Shown: piece after piece, positions 30,214 through 38,055 of the stretch
Position numbering within the stretch: the stretch's first letter is position 1
Layout: each line of letters opens with the position of its first letter
Assembly: GCF_938045465.1 (NCBI RefSeq)
Contig: NZ_CALIBF010000198.1
Location: 1 to 40,313 of the forward strand
Reading direction: 5' to 3'
Length of the DNA: 40,313 bases
Source: an uncultured Campylobacter sp.
GTDB lineage: Bacteria > Campylobacterota > Campylobacteria > Campylobacterales > Campylobacteraceae
Position numbers and translations under genes: made by a program
The notes under the pieces: model-generated
Told to the model about the DNA's origin: nothing
Databases searched by the model: none
The model's input: only the letters and a program-made list of their open reading frames with translations

Positions 30214-30255
30214 TCTACTTTTTATGGCATTGTGGTATCCATTCGTAAAAGTAGA
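30214..30255 (+). promoter_or_regulatory. Hairpin between rpsH and rplF
   Basis: TCTACTTTT (30214-30222) pairs with AAAAGTAGA (30247-30255), and ATGG/CCAT inside could extend the stem. There is no U-run, so this is not an ordinary terminator. Its position, in the only sizeable gap of the operon and straight after the S8 gene, suggests an mRNA regulatory or processing site. Confidence 0.5.
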
Positions 30256-30284
30256 CATACCCTAGACAAATAAAAAGGAAAATT

Positions 30285-30821
30285 ATGTCAAGAATTGGTA
30301 AAAAACCGATCTCTATCCCGAGCGGAGTTGAGGTCAAGATTGACGGCTCGTCGTTAAAATTTAAAAAATCGAATAACGAAAAAGAGCTTGATTTAAAAGG
30401 TCATGTCGATGTAAAAATCGAAGACGGAAAGATAGAATTCTCACCTAAGGGTGAGGATAGACAGAGCAGGGCGTATTGGGGAACATACCGCGCTTTAGCC
30501 AACAATATCGTCCTTGGTCTTACCGAGGGCTTTTCAAAACAGCTTGAAATCAACGGCGTCGGCTATAGAGCCGCGATGAAGGGCAAGGTGCTTGAGCTAA
30601 ATTTGGGCTTTTCGCATCCGATAAATTTTGAATCTCCAAAAGGAATCGAAATTTCCGTAGATAAAAACGTCGTAACCATCAAAGGCGACGACAAGCAGCA
30701 AGTAGGTCAAGTAGCAGCCGAGATCAGAGGATTCAGACCGCCTGAGCCATATAAGGGTAAAGGCATCAAGTATCTTGAAGAGCATATCATCCGCAAAGCC
30801 GGAAAAACAGCTAAGAAATAA
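30285..30821 (+). CDS. rplF: 50S ribosomal protein L6
   Basis: L6 lies near the elongation-factor site. The 178-residue protein begins MSRIGKKPISIPSGVEVKID and has two L6 folds. The second carries LEINGVGYRAAMKGKVLELN and the terminal signature RPPEPYKGKGIKYLEEHI. AAAAGGAAAA is the ribosome binding site after the hairpin-containing gap. Confidence 0.98.
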   Translation: MSRIGKKPISIPSGVEVKIDGSSLKFKKSNNEKELDLKGHVDVKIEDGKIEFSPKGEDRQSRAYWGTYRALANNIVLGLTEGFSKQLEINGVGYRAAMKGKVLELNLGFSHPINFESPKGIEISVDKNVVTIKGDDKQQVGQVAAEIRGFRPPEPYKGKGIKYLEEHIIRKAGKTAKK

Positions 30822-30831
30822 GGGTTGAGAA

Positions 30832-31188
30832 ATGACACAGAACGTATTAAAAAGAAAGATCTCTTTACGAATCAAGAGAAAAAGAAGAATTCGCGCTAAA
30901 ATTTCAGGCGTCGCATCTTGCCCTAGAATTTCTATTTTCAAATCCAATAGGACAGTTTACGCTCAGGCTATCGACGACGCGGCGAGCGCGACTTTGTGCG
31001 CCAGCAGCGGTAAGGTTTTAAATTTAAAGGCAAACAAAGAGGGCGCGGCTAGCTTAGCTAAAGATTTAGCCTCCAAGCTAAAAGATAAAGGCATTTCTGA
31101 AGCGATTTTCGATCGTAATGGCTATTTGTATCACGGCGTAATCGCAAGCTTTGCCGAGTCGCTACGCCAAAACGGCATCAAACTATAA
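30832..31188 (+). CDS. rplR: 50S ribosomal protein L18
   Basis: L18 binds 5S rRNA with L5. The 118-residue protein has the basic start LKRKISLRIKRKRRIRAKI, the strand CPRISIFKSNRTVYAQAIDD and the C-terminal FDRNGYLYHGVIASFAESLR, all family hallmarks. Confidence 0.97.
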   Translation: MTQNVLKRKISLRIKRKRRIRAKISGVASCPRISIFKSNRTVYAQAIDDAASATLCASSGKVLNLKANKEGAASLAKDLASKLKDKGISEAIFDRNGYLYHGVIASFAESLRQNGIKL

Positions 31189-31203
31189 CCCAAAGGAATG
31201 ATT

Positions 31204-31647
31204 GTGGAAAAGTATAATAGAGAAGAATTCGAAGAGGTAATCGTCAATATCGGTAGGGTTACGAAGGTCGTTAAAGGTGGTAGAAGGTTTAGGTTTACGG
31301 CTCTTATCGTAGTAGGCAATAGAAACGGCTTGGTAGGCTTCGGCTTTGGTAAGTCCAAAGAGGTTCCCGACGCGATTAAAAAAGCGGTAGACGATGCGTT
31401 TAAAAATATTATCAAGGTAAATTTAAACGGCTCTACCATCACTCACGATATTGAAGTTAAATACAATGCGAGCAAAATTTTACTTAAGCCGGCGAGCGAA
31501 GGTACCGGCGTTATCGCAGGCGGTTCAGTCCGCCCAGTTTTAGAGCTTGCGGGTGTTAAAGATATCCTCACCAAATCGCTAGGTTCGAACAACTCCTCAA
31601 ATGTCGTAAGAGCTACGATGAAAGCTCTTAGTATGTTAAAACACTAA
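31204..31647 (+). CDS. rpsE: 30S ribosomal protein S5
   Basis: S5 acts in decoding accuracy and mRNA entry. The 147-residue protein starts at GTG 31204 (MEKYNREEFEEVIVNIGRVT); AAAGGA at 31192-31197 is well spaced for it but abuts the ATG at 31198. It has the N-terminal double-stranded-RNA-like fold with KVVKGGRRFRFTALIVVGN and the C-terminal GTGVIAGGSVRPVLELAGVK segment. The gene rpmD (L30) is absent after it, as is common in this class. Confidence 0.97.
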   Translation: MEKYNREEFEEVIVNIGRVTKVVKGGRRFRFTALIVVGNRNGLVGFGFGKSKEVPDAIKKAVDDAFKNIIKVNLNGSTITHDIEVKYNASKILLKPASEGTGVIAGGSVRPVLELAGVKDILTKSLGSNNSSNVVRATMKALSMLKH

Positions 31648-31659
31648 CAAGGATAAAAG

Positions 31660-32061
31660 ATGGGATTAGAAAATCTTAAAAAAGCCCCAGGCTCGACTCA
31701 CGCTACTAAGCGCTTGGGTCGTGGTCAAGGAAGCGGCCTGGGTAAAACTGCTGGTCGCGGTGGCAAGGGTCAGACCGCGCGTACCGGCTCTCATGAAAAA
31801 AGAGGCTTCGAGGGCGGTCAGCAGCCGATTCAACGAAGGCTTCCAAAGGTAGGTTTTACTTCTAAATTTGAAAAGCCTTACGTGATCAATGTCGATAAAA
31901 TCGAAGCTATCAAAGATCTTAGTGAGATCACGATCGAAAGCATCAAATCCGTTCATAAAATTTCAAATTCCGTTAAAAAGATCAAGCTGATCGGCGTAGG
32001 CGCAAAAGCGCTCGCTAGCAAGATCAAAGACGAGAACGTAAAGTCTAGCGGACAAAAATAA
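31660..32061 (+). CDS. rplO: 50S ribosomal protein L15
   Basis: L15 is a late assembly protein. The 133-residue protein starts MGLENLKKAPGSTHATKRLG, with the glycine-rich GRGQGSGLGKTAGRGGKGQT and the conserved EGGQQPIQRRLPKVGF. Its stop overlaps the ATG of secY (TAATG). Confidence 0.97.
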   Translation: MGLENLKKAPGSTHATKRLGRGQGSGLGKTAGRGGKGQTARTGSHEKRGFEGGQQPIQRRLPKVGFTSKFEKPYVINVDKIEAIKDLSEITIESIKSVHKISNSVKKIKLIGVGAKALASKIKDENVKSSGQK

Positions 32062-33326
32062 TGAATAAATCGCTACGCAACAAAATTCTCATTACTTTGG
32101 GCTTTCTTTTTGCCTATAGGTTGCTAGCTTACGTGCCGGTTCCGGGAGTGGACGTTGAGGTTATAAAGCAATTTTTTCAAAACAATAGCAACAACGCTTT
32201 TGGAATGTTTAATATGTTTAGCGGTAACGCGGCGGAGCGATTCAGCGTTATCTCGCTAGGCATTATGCCTTATATTACCGCTTCGATCATTATGGAGCTG
32301 CTTGCCGCAACCTTTCCAAATTTAGGCAAACTCAAAAAAGAGCGCGACGGTATGCAGAAATATATGCAGATCATCCGATATGCTACAATCGCAATCGCTA
32401 TGGTTCAATCCATCGGCGTTAGCATTGGCTTACAGGGCATCCACGGACAGACCGGAGCGCCTGCGATAATGGCTGAAAATACCAACGAGTTTGTTTTTAT
32501 CTCGTGCATTTCGATGCTGGCAGGCACCATGCTTTTGATGTGGATCGGAGAGCAGATTACGCAGCGCGGCGTCGGTAACGGCACCAGCCTTATTATCTTT
32601 GCAGGTATCGTAAGCGCCATCCCTAGAGCGATCGGAAGTACTGTAAATTTAGTAAATACCGGTGAGATGAATTTCTTGATTCTCGCCCTTATCATAGCTA
32701 TTGTTTTGCTCACTATCGGCGTGATCATCTACATAGAGCTGGGCGAGCGCAGGATTCCCGTTTCGTTTTCGCGCAAGGTATTGATGGCGAATCAAAACAA
32801 GCGCATTATGAACTATGTGCCGATCAAGCTAAATTTAAGCGGCGTCATTCCGCCGATTTTTGCAAGCGCAATTTTGATGTTTCCGACCACTATTTTGCAG
32901 GCAAGCACCAATCCGATCATTCAAAAGATCCACGATTTCTTAAGCCCGAGCAACTACTTTTTTAACTTCCTAACTTTTGTTTTGGTCGTGTTTTTTGCGT
33001 ATTTTTACGCATCGATCGCGTTTAATTCAAAAGATATAAGCGAAAATTTAAAGAAGCAGGGCGGATTTATCCCGGGCATTCGTCCGGGCGAGGGAACGGC
33101 GAGCTTTTTAAACGAAGTCGCAAGTCGCCTTACGTTTTGGGGCTCGATCTATCTCGGGCTAGTAACCGTCATCCCGTGGCTGCTCGTTAAATTTATGGGC
33201 GTGCCGTTTTATTTCGGCGGCACCAGCGTGCTGATCGTCGTCTCCGTCGCTCTTGATACGATGAGGCGCATCGAAGCGCAGATCTATATGAACAAATATC
33301 AGACCCTAAGCGCGGTCGGGCTTTAA
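32061..33326 (+). CDS. secY: Preprotein translocase subunit SecY
   Basis: SecY is the channel of the Sec translocon in the inner membrane. The 421-residue protein has ten predicted membrane helices, beginning NKILITLGFLFAYRLLAYVP with the plug region after it. Conserved loops are ISLGIMPYITASIIMELL, IGEQITQRGVGNGTSLIIFA, and the cytoplasmic NLKKQGGFIPGIRPGEGTA that contacts the ribosome and SecA. It overlaps rplO, keeping translation coupled. Confidence 0.98.
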   Translation: MNKSLRNKILITLGFLFAYRLLAYVPVPGVDVEVIKQFFQNNSNNAFGMFNMFSGNAAERFSVISLGIMPYITASIIMELLAATFPNLGKLKKERDGMQKYMQIIRYATIAIAMVQSIGVSIGLQGIHGQTGAPAIMAENTNEFVFISCISMLAGTMLLMWIGEQITQRGVGNGTSLIIFAGIVSAIPRAIGSTVNLVNTGEMNFLILALIIAIVLLTIGVIIYIELGERRIPVSFSRKVLMANQNKRIMNYVPIKLNLSGVIPPIFASAILMFPTTILQASTNPIIQKIHDFLSPSNYFFNFLTFVLVVFFAYFYASIAFNSKDISENLKKQGGFIPGIRPGEGTASFLNEVASRLTFWGSIYLGLVTVIPWLLVKFMGVPFYFGGTSVLIVVSVALDTMRRIEAQIYMNKYQTLSAVGL

Positions 33327-33327
33327 A

Positions 33328-34086
33328 ATGGCGATTTTGCTTAAAACAAAAAAAGATTTAGAGGGGCTTCGTGCGGCGAACAGGATCGTCGCGCAAGCCC
33401 TTGATTACGCGGCTTCATTTATAAAGCCGGGTCTTAGCCTGCTCGAAGTCGATAAGAAGATCGATGATTTTATCACCTCCAAGGGCGCGTACCCCGCTTT
33501 TAAAGGGTTATACGGATTTCCAAACGCCGCCTGCCTCTCGCTAAACGAGGTCATCATCCACGGCATCCCCGACGAGACGATCTTACAAGAGGGCGATATC
33601 TTAGGCGTCGATTTGGGCTCGAAGCTAAACGGATATTTCGGCGACAGCGCACGCACTCTGCCCGTCGGTAAAATTTCAAAAGCCGACGAAGATCTCATCG
33701 CATGCAGTAAGGACACGCTGGAGTTTGCCATCAAAACGATCAGGGTAGGGATGCACTTCAAAGAGCTAAGCTTCGAGATCGAGAAATTTATCCGTGCGCG
33801 CGGCTTTGTGCCGTTATACGGCTTCTGTGGCCACGGCATCGGCAAGCACCCGCACGAAGAGCCTGAGATCCCAAACTATCTGGAGGGCAACAATCCAAAA
33901 TCAGGCCCCAAAATCAAAAACGGCATGGTCTTTTGCATCGAGCCGATGATCTGCCAAAAGGACGGCACGCCGGTCATCGCCGAGGATAAGTGGAGCACGA
34001 GAAGTAAGGATGGACTTCGCACCAGCCACTACGAGCACTGCATGGCGGTTTTCGACGGTAAAGTCGAAGTCCTAAGCGTCGCATAG
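33328..34086 (+). CDS. map: Methionine aminopeptidase, type I
   Basis: Map removes the initiator methionine from new proteins. The 252-residue protein has all five metal ligands: two Asp in GVDLGSKLNGYFGDSARTL, His in GHGIGKHPHEEP, Glu in FCIEPMI and Glu in TSHYEHCMAV. The gene begins one base after the secY stop and is the last of the operon visible here. infA, rpmJ and rpsM, which follow in many bacteria, do not come next. Confidence 0.97.
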   Translation: MAILLKTKKDLEGLRAANRIVAQALDYAASFIKPGLSLLEVDKKIDDFITSKGAYPAFKGLYGFPNAACLSLNEVIIHGIPDETILQEGDILGVDLGSKLNGYFGDSARTLPVGKISKADEDLIACSKDTLEFAIKTIRVGMHFKELSFEIEKFIRARGFVPLYGFCGHGIGKHPHEEPEIPNYLEGNNPKSGPKIKNGMVFCIEPMICQKDGTPVIAEDKWSTRSKDGLRTSHYEHCMAVFDGKVEVLSVA

Positions 34087-34588
34087 AATTTCTACGTAGA
34101 AGGCGACTTTGCCTAGTTAAAATTTTACACTTTTATCGGTGCGAAATTTTACCTGCGATTAGATTTCGATAATTTTACATCGCTCGTGTCTTGGAATTTT
34201 ACCTCTGCCGCTTCATGCATAAATTTTATCCGAAGGAAACTTATCGCACTAGAAATTTTAAAACCTATTGTGACGGTTTGCGGGCTAACCACAAAATTCT
34301 AAAAGCCGAGATTTTAGCTCATACTTTCTGTTTTTTTAAAGCCTCATTTTGTAGCTTCGCTCTTAGATCCGCTTTCAATTAAAATTTAGCCTCAAAATTC
34401 CGCCGCCCCATTCCAAACTCCCCGTATCTTTAAAATTTAGCCGCAAAATTTGAAGCGTAAAGGCGCGCAAGTAAGCGAGCTCAAAGCTTTAAGCGGCTAA
34501 GATTGCGCCTTGATTTTAAAGCGAAAACATGTCGCGCTACGCAGAGTGCGCGTCGTCGCGTCTCTTCGTACAAGGTAGGAAATATAAA
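34087..34588. other. Spacer after map with spaced AATTTTAC repeats
   Basis: No gene is supported in these 500 bp. The 12-bp palindrome TTCTACGTAGAA lies at 34090-34101. AATTTTAC recurs at 34121, 34145, 34171 and 34195, spaced 24, 26 and 24 bp. Further on are AAATTT-rich stretches. A short open stretch at 34191-34382 has no ribosome binding site or protein-like pattern. Promoter elements for the next gene are not clear. Confidence 0.5.
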
Positions 34589-36634
34589 ATGAGAGAAAAA
34601 TTTTATGTAGCGCTAGCAAATATAGGCGGACTTATGGCGCGGACGAAAGCGGGCGGGCTCATAGCGCGCTTGCTTATGCAAATCGACTGCGGTTTTTTTG
34701 CTGCGCTACGCGAGCGTCCCGTATGGAGGATGTTTTGGCTTAGCACGGCGCTATGCTTGCTCGCTTGCTGGGCTAAGATACATTATCAGATTAACGGACC
34801 CATCTTTGCCTACATCGCCGAGAGTTTCCCGGTGGTATTCATCATAAATTTGCTCATCTTTCACCTCTGCTATCTGCTTAGCGGGCGATTTTTTAAGCTC
34901 GTTTCGTTCGTGTTACTAGCGCTAATTGCGCTAATTGCGAGCGTGGCTTTGTTTTTGATCGTAAATTTTGACTCAAGCTTCAACGTGGTAGCGATCGACG
35001 CGCTTGTGCATACCGACGCAGCCGAGACGCGCGAGTTTATTTCGCAGTTTCTTAACCCTGCGACGATTTTGTATCTAGTGGTGCTGCTTGGCTGCATTTT
35101 TGCGGCGCTAAGAGCAGGGCGGAGAAAGAGGGAGCAAACGCATAGCCGCCTAAGATTGCTACTAGCGGCGCTTTATCTTATCTACGGGGCGATCTTTTGC
35201 ACGGATATCGCCGTCAAAGCTTCCCGGGTCAAGCAGGGCTATATAACCAAGCTATCGCAATATGTCCCGCTGGAGTTTGCCTTTACGATAAAAGATTATC
35301 TGAGCGATAAAAATTTCATCACCGATATGCGCGAAGTGCAGCTTGGATATGACGAGGCCAAGCGCGCGAACGAAAGCGTTTTAAATGGTGGCACAAATTT
35401 AAATTCTACGCCGCAAAGCTCTGCTTTGGGCTTCGCGTCTGAAAATTCCGCGCCCGCATCAAGTGCCCAGGCGCAGAATTCCGGCGCAAACTTAAATTCT
35501 ACGTCTGCCTCGGGCGCTATGGCGCAGAGCTGGGGCGAGACTTTAAATTCTACGCCGCAAAACCCCGGCGCGATTTCAAATTCCAAAAACCCTGAGACCG
35601 CTACAAACCCCGCCTTGCAAAAGTCTCGTGTCAAAAATATCATCCTAATAATCGGTGAGAGCTTGCAGCGCGGGCATATGTCGCTCTACGGCTACGGCGT
35701 TAAAAATACGCCGCTTTTGGAGGGTCTCGAAGCAAGCGGCAATCTGATAAAATTTAGCGATACAATCTCGCCTTACGGCACGACTAATCAGGTGCTGATG
35801 CGGCTTTTAAATTTCAGCGATTACGAAAGCGAGCGCAAAAGGGCGTGGTTTCGCAACCTTAGCATCATCGATATGTTTAAGCTAAGTGGTTACCGCACCT
35901 TTTGGATCAGCAATCAAGAAGCCTTCGGTGCGCACGCGCTAAGCGCCAAAAGCGCTGCCGATCGCGCGGACGCGGAATCCTTCCTCTCAAAGAGCAATCT
36001 TTACGAAACCGTCCGCATCAAGCCTGACGGAGTGCTGCTTCCGCTCATAAATCAGGCGAAAGCTGGGCAGAGAGAGCGAAATTTCTACGTGATCCATCTC
36101 ATCGGTAGCCATATGGATTACAGCCTGCGCTATCCCGAGGGATTTGGCAAGTTTAGCGCGGCGGATGTAAAGGCAAAACTTACTTCCAAGCAGAAAGATG
36201 TCGTCGCATATTATGATAACAGCGTGCTTTACAACGATTTTGTCATAAATGAAATTTTTAAAATTTTTTTGGGTGATGACAGTCTCATCGTCTATCTTAG
36301 CGATCACGGAGAGAATTTATACGAAAATGGACGCCTTGGGCACGGCATGGAGAGTCGCTTTACTTACGAAATCCCGCTGATTTTCATAGCTTCGCGCGAG
36401 TTTTTGAGCGATCACGCTAAACTATGGCAAAGGCTAGCTGCGGCGAAAGATAAGCCTTTTATGAGCGATGATTTAGCGCATCTGCTAGCAGATATCATCG
36501 GTGTCGCGCCACTTGAGTTTGACGAGCATAAAAGCCCAATACGAGCGGATTTCAATGCTTCGCGCAAGCGAATTGCTAACGGAGTCGATTATGACGAGAA
36601 ATTAAAAAGCGCGAAGGGCTACGAGTTCGAGTAA
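34589..36634 (+). CDS. Phosphoethanolamine transferase (EptA/OpgE/CptA-like), with low-complexity linker
   Basis: This is an inner-membrane enzyme of the alkaline-phosphatase superfamily that moves phosphoethanolamine from phosphatidylethanolamine to lipid A, core or flagellar targets. The ATG at 34589 follows AGGTAGGAAA; an in-frame ATG at 34529 lacks a site. The roughly 681 residues carry five hydrophobic helices (to about residue 225), a Ser/Asn-rich linker (about 263-346) with repeated NLNSTP units, then the sulfatase-fold domain. Metal and catalytic residues are Glu357 in IIGESLQRGH, the nucleophile Thr398 or Thr399 in PYGTTNQ, Asp572-His573 in SDHGEN and His585 in LGHGME. The acceptor is unknown. 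Confidence 0.88.
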   Translation: MREKFYVALANIGGLMARTKAGGLIARLLMQIDCGFFAALRERPVWRMFWLSTALCLLACWAKIHYQINGPIFAYIAESFPVVFIINLLIFHLCYLLSGRFFKLVSFVLLALIALIASVALFLIVNFDSSFNVVAIDALVHTDAAETREFISQFLNPATILYLVVLLGCIFAALRAGRRKREQTHSRLRLLLAALYLIYGAIFCTDIAVKASRVKQGYITKLSQYVPLEFAFTIKDYLSDKNFITDMREVQLGYDEAKRANESVLNGGTNLNSTPQSSALGFASENSAPASSAQAQNSGANLNSTSASGAMAQSWGETLNSTPQNPGAISNSKNPETATNPALQKSRVKNIILIIGESLQRGHMSLYGYGVKNTPLLEGLEASGNLIKFSDTISPYGTTNQVLMRLLNFSDYESERKRAWFRNLSIIDMFKLSGYRTFWISNQEAFGAHALSAKSAADRADAESFLSKSNLYETVRIKPDGVLLPLINQAKAGQRERNFYVIHLIGSHMDYSLRYPEGFGKFSAADVKAKLTSKQKDVVAYYDNSVLYNDFVINEIFKIFLGDDSLIVYLSDHGENLYENGRLGHGMESRFTYEIPLIFIASREFLSDHAKLWQRLAAAKDKPFMSDDLAHLLADIIGVAPLEFDEHKSPIRADFNASRKRIANGVDYDEKLKSAKGYEFE

Positions 36635-36804
36635 TAGATGAGTTTTGCTTTTATTGCGCTACAGCTTCATGAACTAGGAATTGGCGCATCACACTTTTGA
36701 TAGGTTCATCAATTCAGATTAAAATTTGCGCCACCCCATATGGCTACGCTGATAATAAGGCGCGCAACGTTTGTTAAATTTGAGATCAAATTTATGCGCT
36801 GCGG

Positions 36805-37542
36805 CTAGCTCTCCTTTTTTACCTCATCCATATACGAGTAAATCGTGACTTTCTGCGTCCTAAGCGCCTTTGCGACGAGCTCCACTGCGCCCTTTACCTC
36901 AAAAATCCCTTTTTGCGCGAGAAATTTTACGATGCGCTTTCGATCCTCTTTCTTCATCCGCTCTACATCCAGATCGTGCGTAGCCGATGCGATAAGGTCC
37001 TGGACGATATCAAGGATATTTTGCTGCGAATCGTTAGAGTTTTTTGCTTCTAAATTTACGCTGTCATTTGAGCTCGCTTCATCTAATGCCGCGTTATCGC
37101 AGCCTCCGTCGGTAAAATTTGCGCCCTGCAGCTCCTTGCTATCGAGCTTTGCATTCGGCAGCAGATTTTTTATTGCTTTGTATGCCGCGATGGCGCTTGA
37201 AGTATCGATATTTACACATAGCGCGCCTACTACTTTGCCGTCTGCGCCGCGGATCAGCGAAGTCGAGGAGCGTATGAGCTTGCCGTTTTGCGCGGTGAAG
37301 TAGTAGTTTGCGGTGCAGTCGTTTTCAAAATTTTTGCTTAACAACACGTCCTTTACCAGATGATCGAAGCTTTGGCCGATCCTCCTGCCCGTCACGTCGC
37401 CGAGGATGAAAACGACGGAGTTTTGCGGCGTGCTCATATCGTGGATTACCACCTCGCAATCGCCGATCGTATTTTTAATAAGGTGCGCGGTCGGTATAAA
37501 GGTCTGCAAAAGTTGGTTCAATTCGGGCTCCTTAAATTCCAT
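36805..37542 (-). CDS. YheO/DauR-like transcriptional regulator (PAS_6 plus HTH_22)
   Basis: The 245-residue cytoplasmic protein has an N-terminal YheO-type PAS domain (about 1-130: CEVVIHDMSTPQNSVVFILG, then GALCVNIDTSSAI). The C-terminal helix-turn-helix (about 195-240) reads RKRIVKFLAQKGIFEVKGAV and ALRTQKVTIYSYMDEV. Between them residues 131-174 are a low-complexity, Asn/Ser/Asp-rich linker with AAATTT in its DNA, not usual for the family. It is divergent from ridA and the threonine-synthase-like gene. A 10-bp-arm inverted repeat in the shared spacer is a likely operator. DauR controls D-arginine catabolism in Pseudomonas; the ligand here is unknown. Confidence 0.88.
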   Translation of the reverse strand: MEFKEPELNQLLQTFIPTAHLIKNTIGDCEVVIHDMSTPQNSVVFILGDVTGRRIGQSFDHLVKDVLLSKNFENDCTANYYFTAQNGKLIRSSTSLIRGADGKVVGALCVNIDTSSAIAAYKAIKNLLPNAKLDSKELQGANFTDGGCDNAALDEASSNDSVNLEAKNSNDSQQNILDIVQDLIASATHDLDVERMKKEDRKRIVKFLAQKGIFEVKGAVELVAKALRTQKVTIYSYMDEVKKES

Positions 37543-37552
37543 ATAAAAAAAT

Positions 37553-37595
37553 CTATAAATTTAGATTAAATTTTAAAATTTTTGCAAATTTATAG
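37553..37595. promoter_or_regulatory. Inverted repeat between the divergent regulator and ridA
   Basis: CTATAAATTT (37553-37562) and AAATTTATAG (37586-37595) form perfect 10-bp arms with a 23-bp centre. It sits only 11 bp upstream of the regulator start and about 70 bp before ridA, as expected for the operator of the YheO-like protein. A/T-rich TATATA and TATAAA boxes for both directions lie in the same spacer. Confidence 0.5.
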
Positions 37596-37663
37596 AAATA
37601 GTTATATATTTTTAATAAATTTAGAGTAAAATTATATAAAATTTTATATGCCAAGGAGCTTAA

Positions 37664-38047
37664 ATGAAAGAAATTTATCCAAGCGGTTTCGCGCTGAAAA
37701 AGGCGCATTATGCGCCAGGCATCTTAGACGACGAAACGCTCTACGTCTCGGGGCAGCTAAGCGTGGATCCGCGCACGGGAGCCATCGCGGAGGGTCTTGC
37801 TGCGCAGACCGCGCAGGCTCTAAGCAACGTCGCGGCAGTGCTGGCCGCCGCGGGTGCGGATAAAGGCGACGTGCGGATGTGCCGCGTCTATACGCCTGAC
37901 GTCGCGAATTGGGACGTGATCGACGAGCAGTACGCGCTGTTTTTCGGCGCGCACAAGCCCGCTCGCGTCGTGGTGCCGACTACGGCTCTACACTTCGGCT
38001 GTCTCGTAGAGATCGAGGCCGTCGCAAAAATAAAAGAGAAAAAATAG
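37664..38047 (+). CDS. RidA/YjgF-family 2-iminobutanoate/2-iminopropanoate deaminase
   Basis: RidA hydrolyses reactive enamine/imine intermediates released by PLP dehydratases to keto acids. The 127-residue protein has LYVSGQLSVDPRTGAI, the helix TAQALSNVAAVLAAAGADKG, and the active-site Arg in HKPARVVVP, followed by LHFGCLVEIEAVA with the conserved Cys and Glu. It starts behind AAGGAG and lies 8 bp before the PLP enzyme gene, so they form an operon. The pairing suggests RidA clears 2-aminoacrylate-type products of that enzyme. Confidence 0.93.
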   Translation: MKEIYPSGFALKKAHYAPGILDDETLYVSGQLSVDPRTGAIAEGLAAQTAQALSNVAAVLAAAGADKGDVRMCRVYTPDVANWDVIDEQYALFFGAHKPARVVVPTTALHFGCLVEIEAVAKIKEKK

Positions 38048-38055
38048 GAGCGAAA

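Noticed and set aside
34191..34382. 63-codon plus-strand open stretch after map
   Set aside because: Lacks a ribosome binding site and has unlikely residue content; it contains one of the AATTTTAC repeats.
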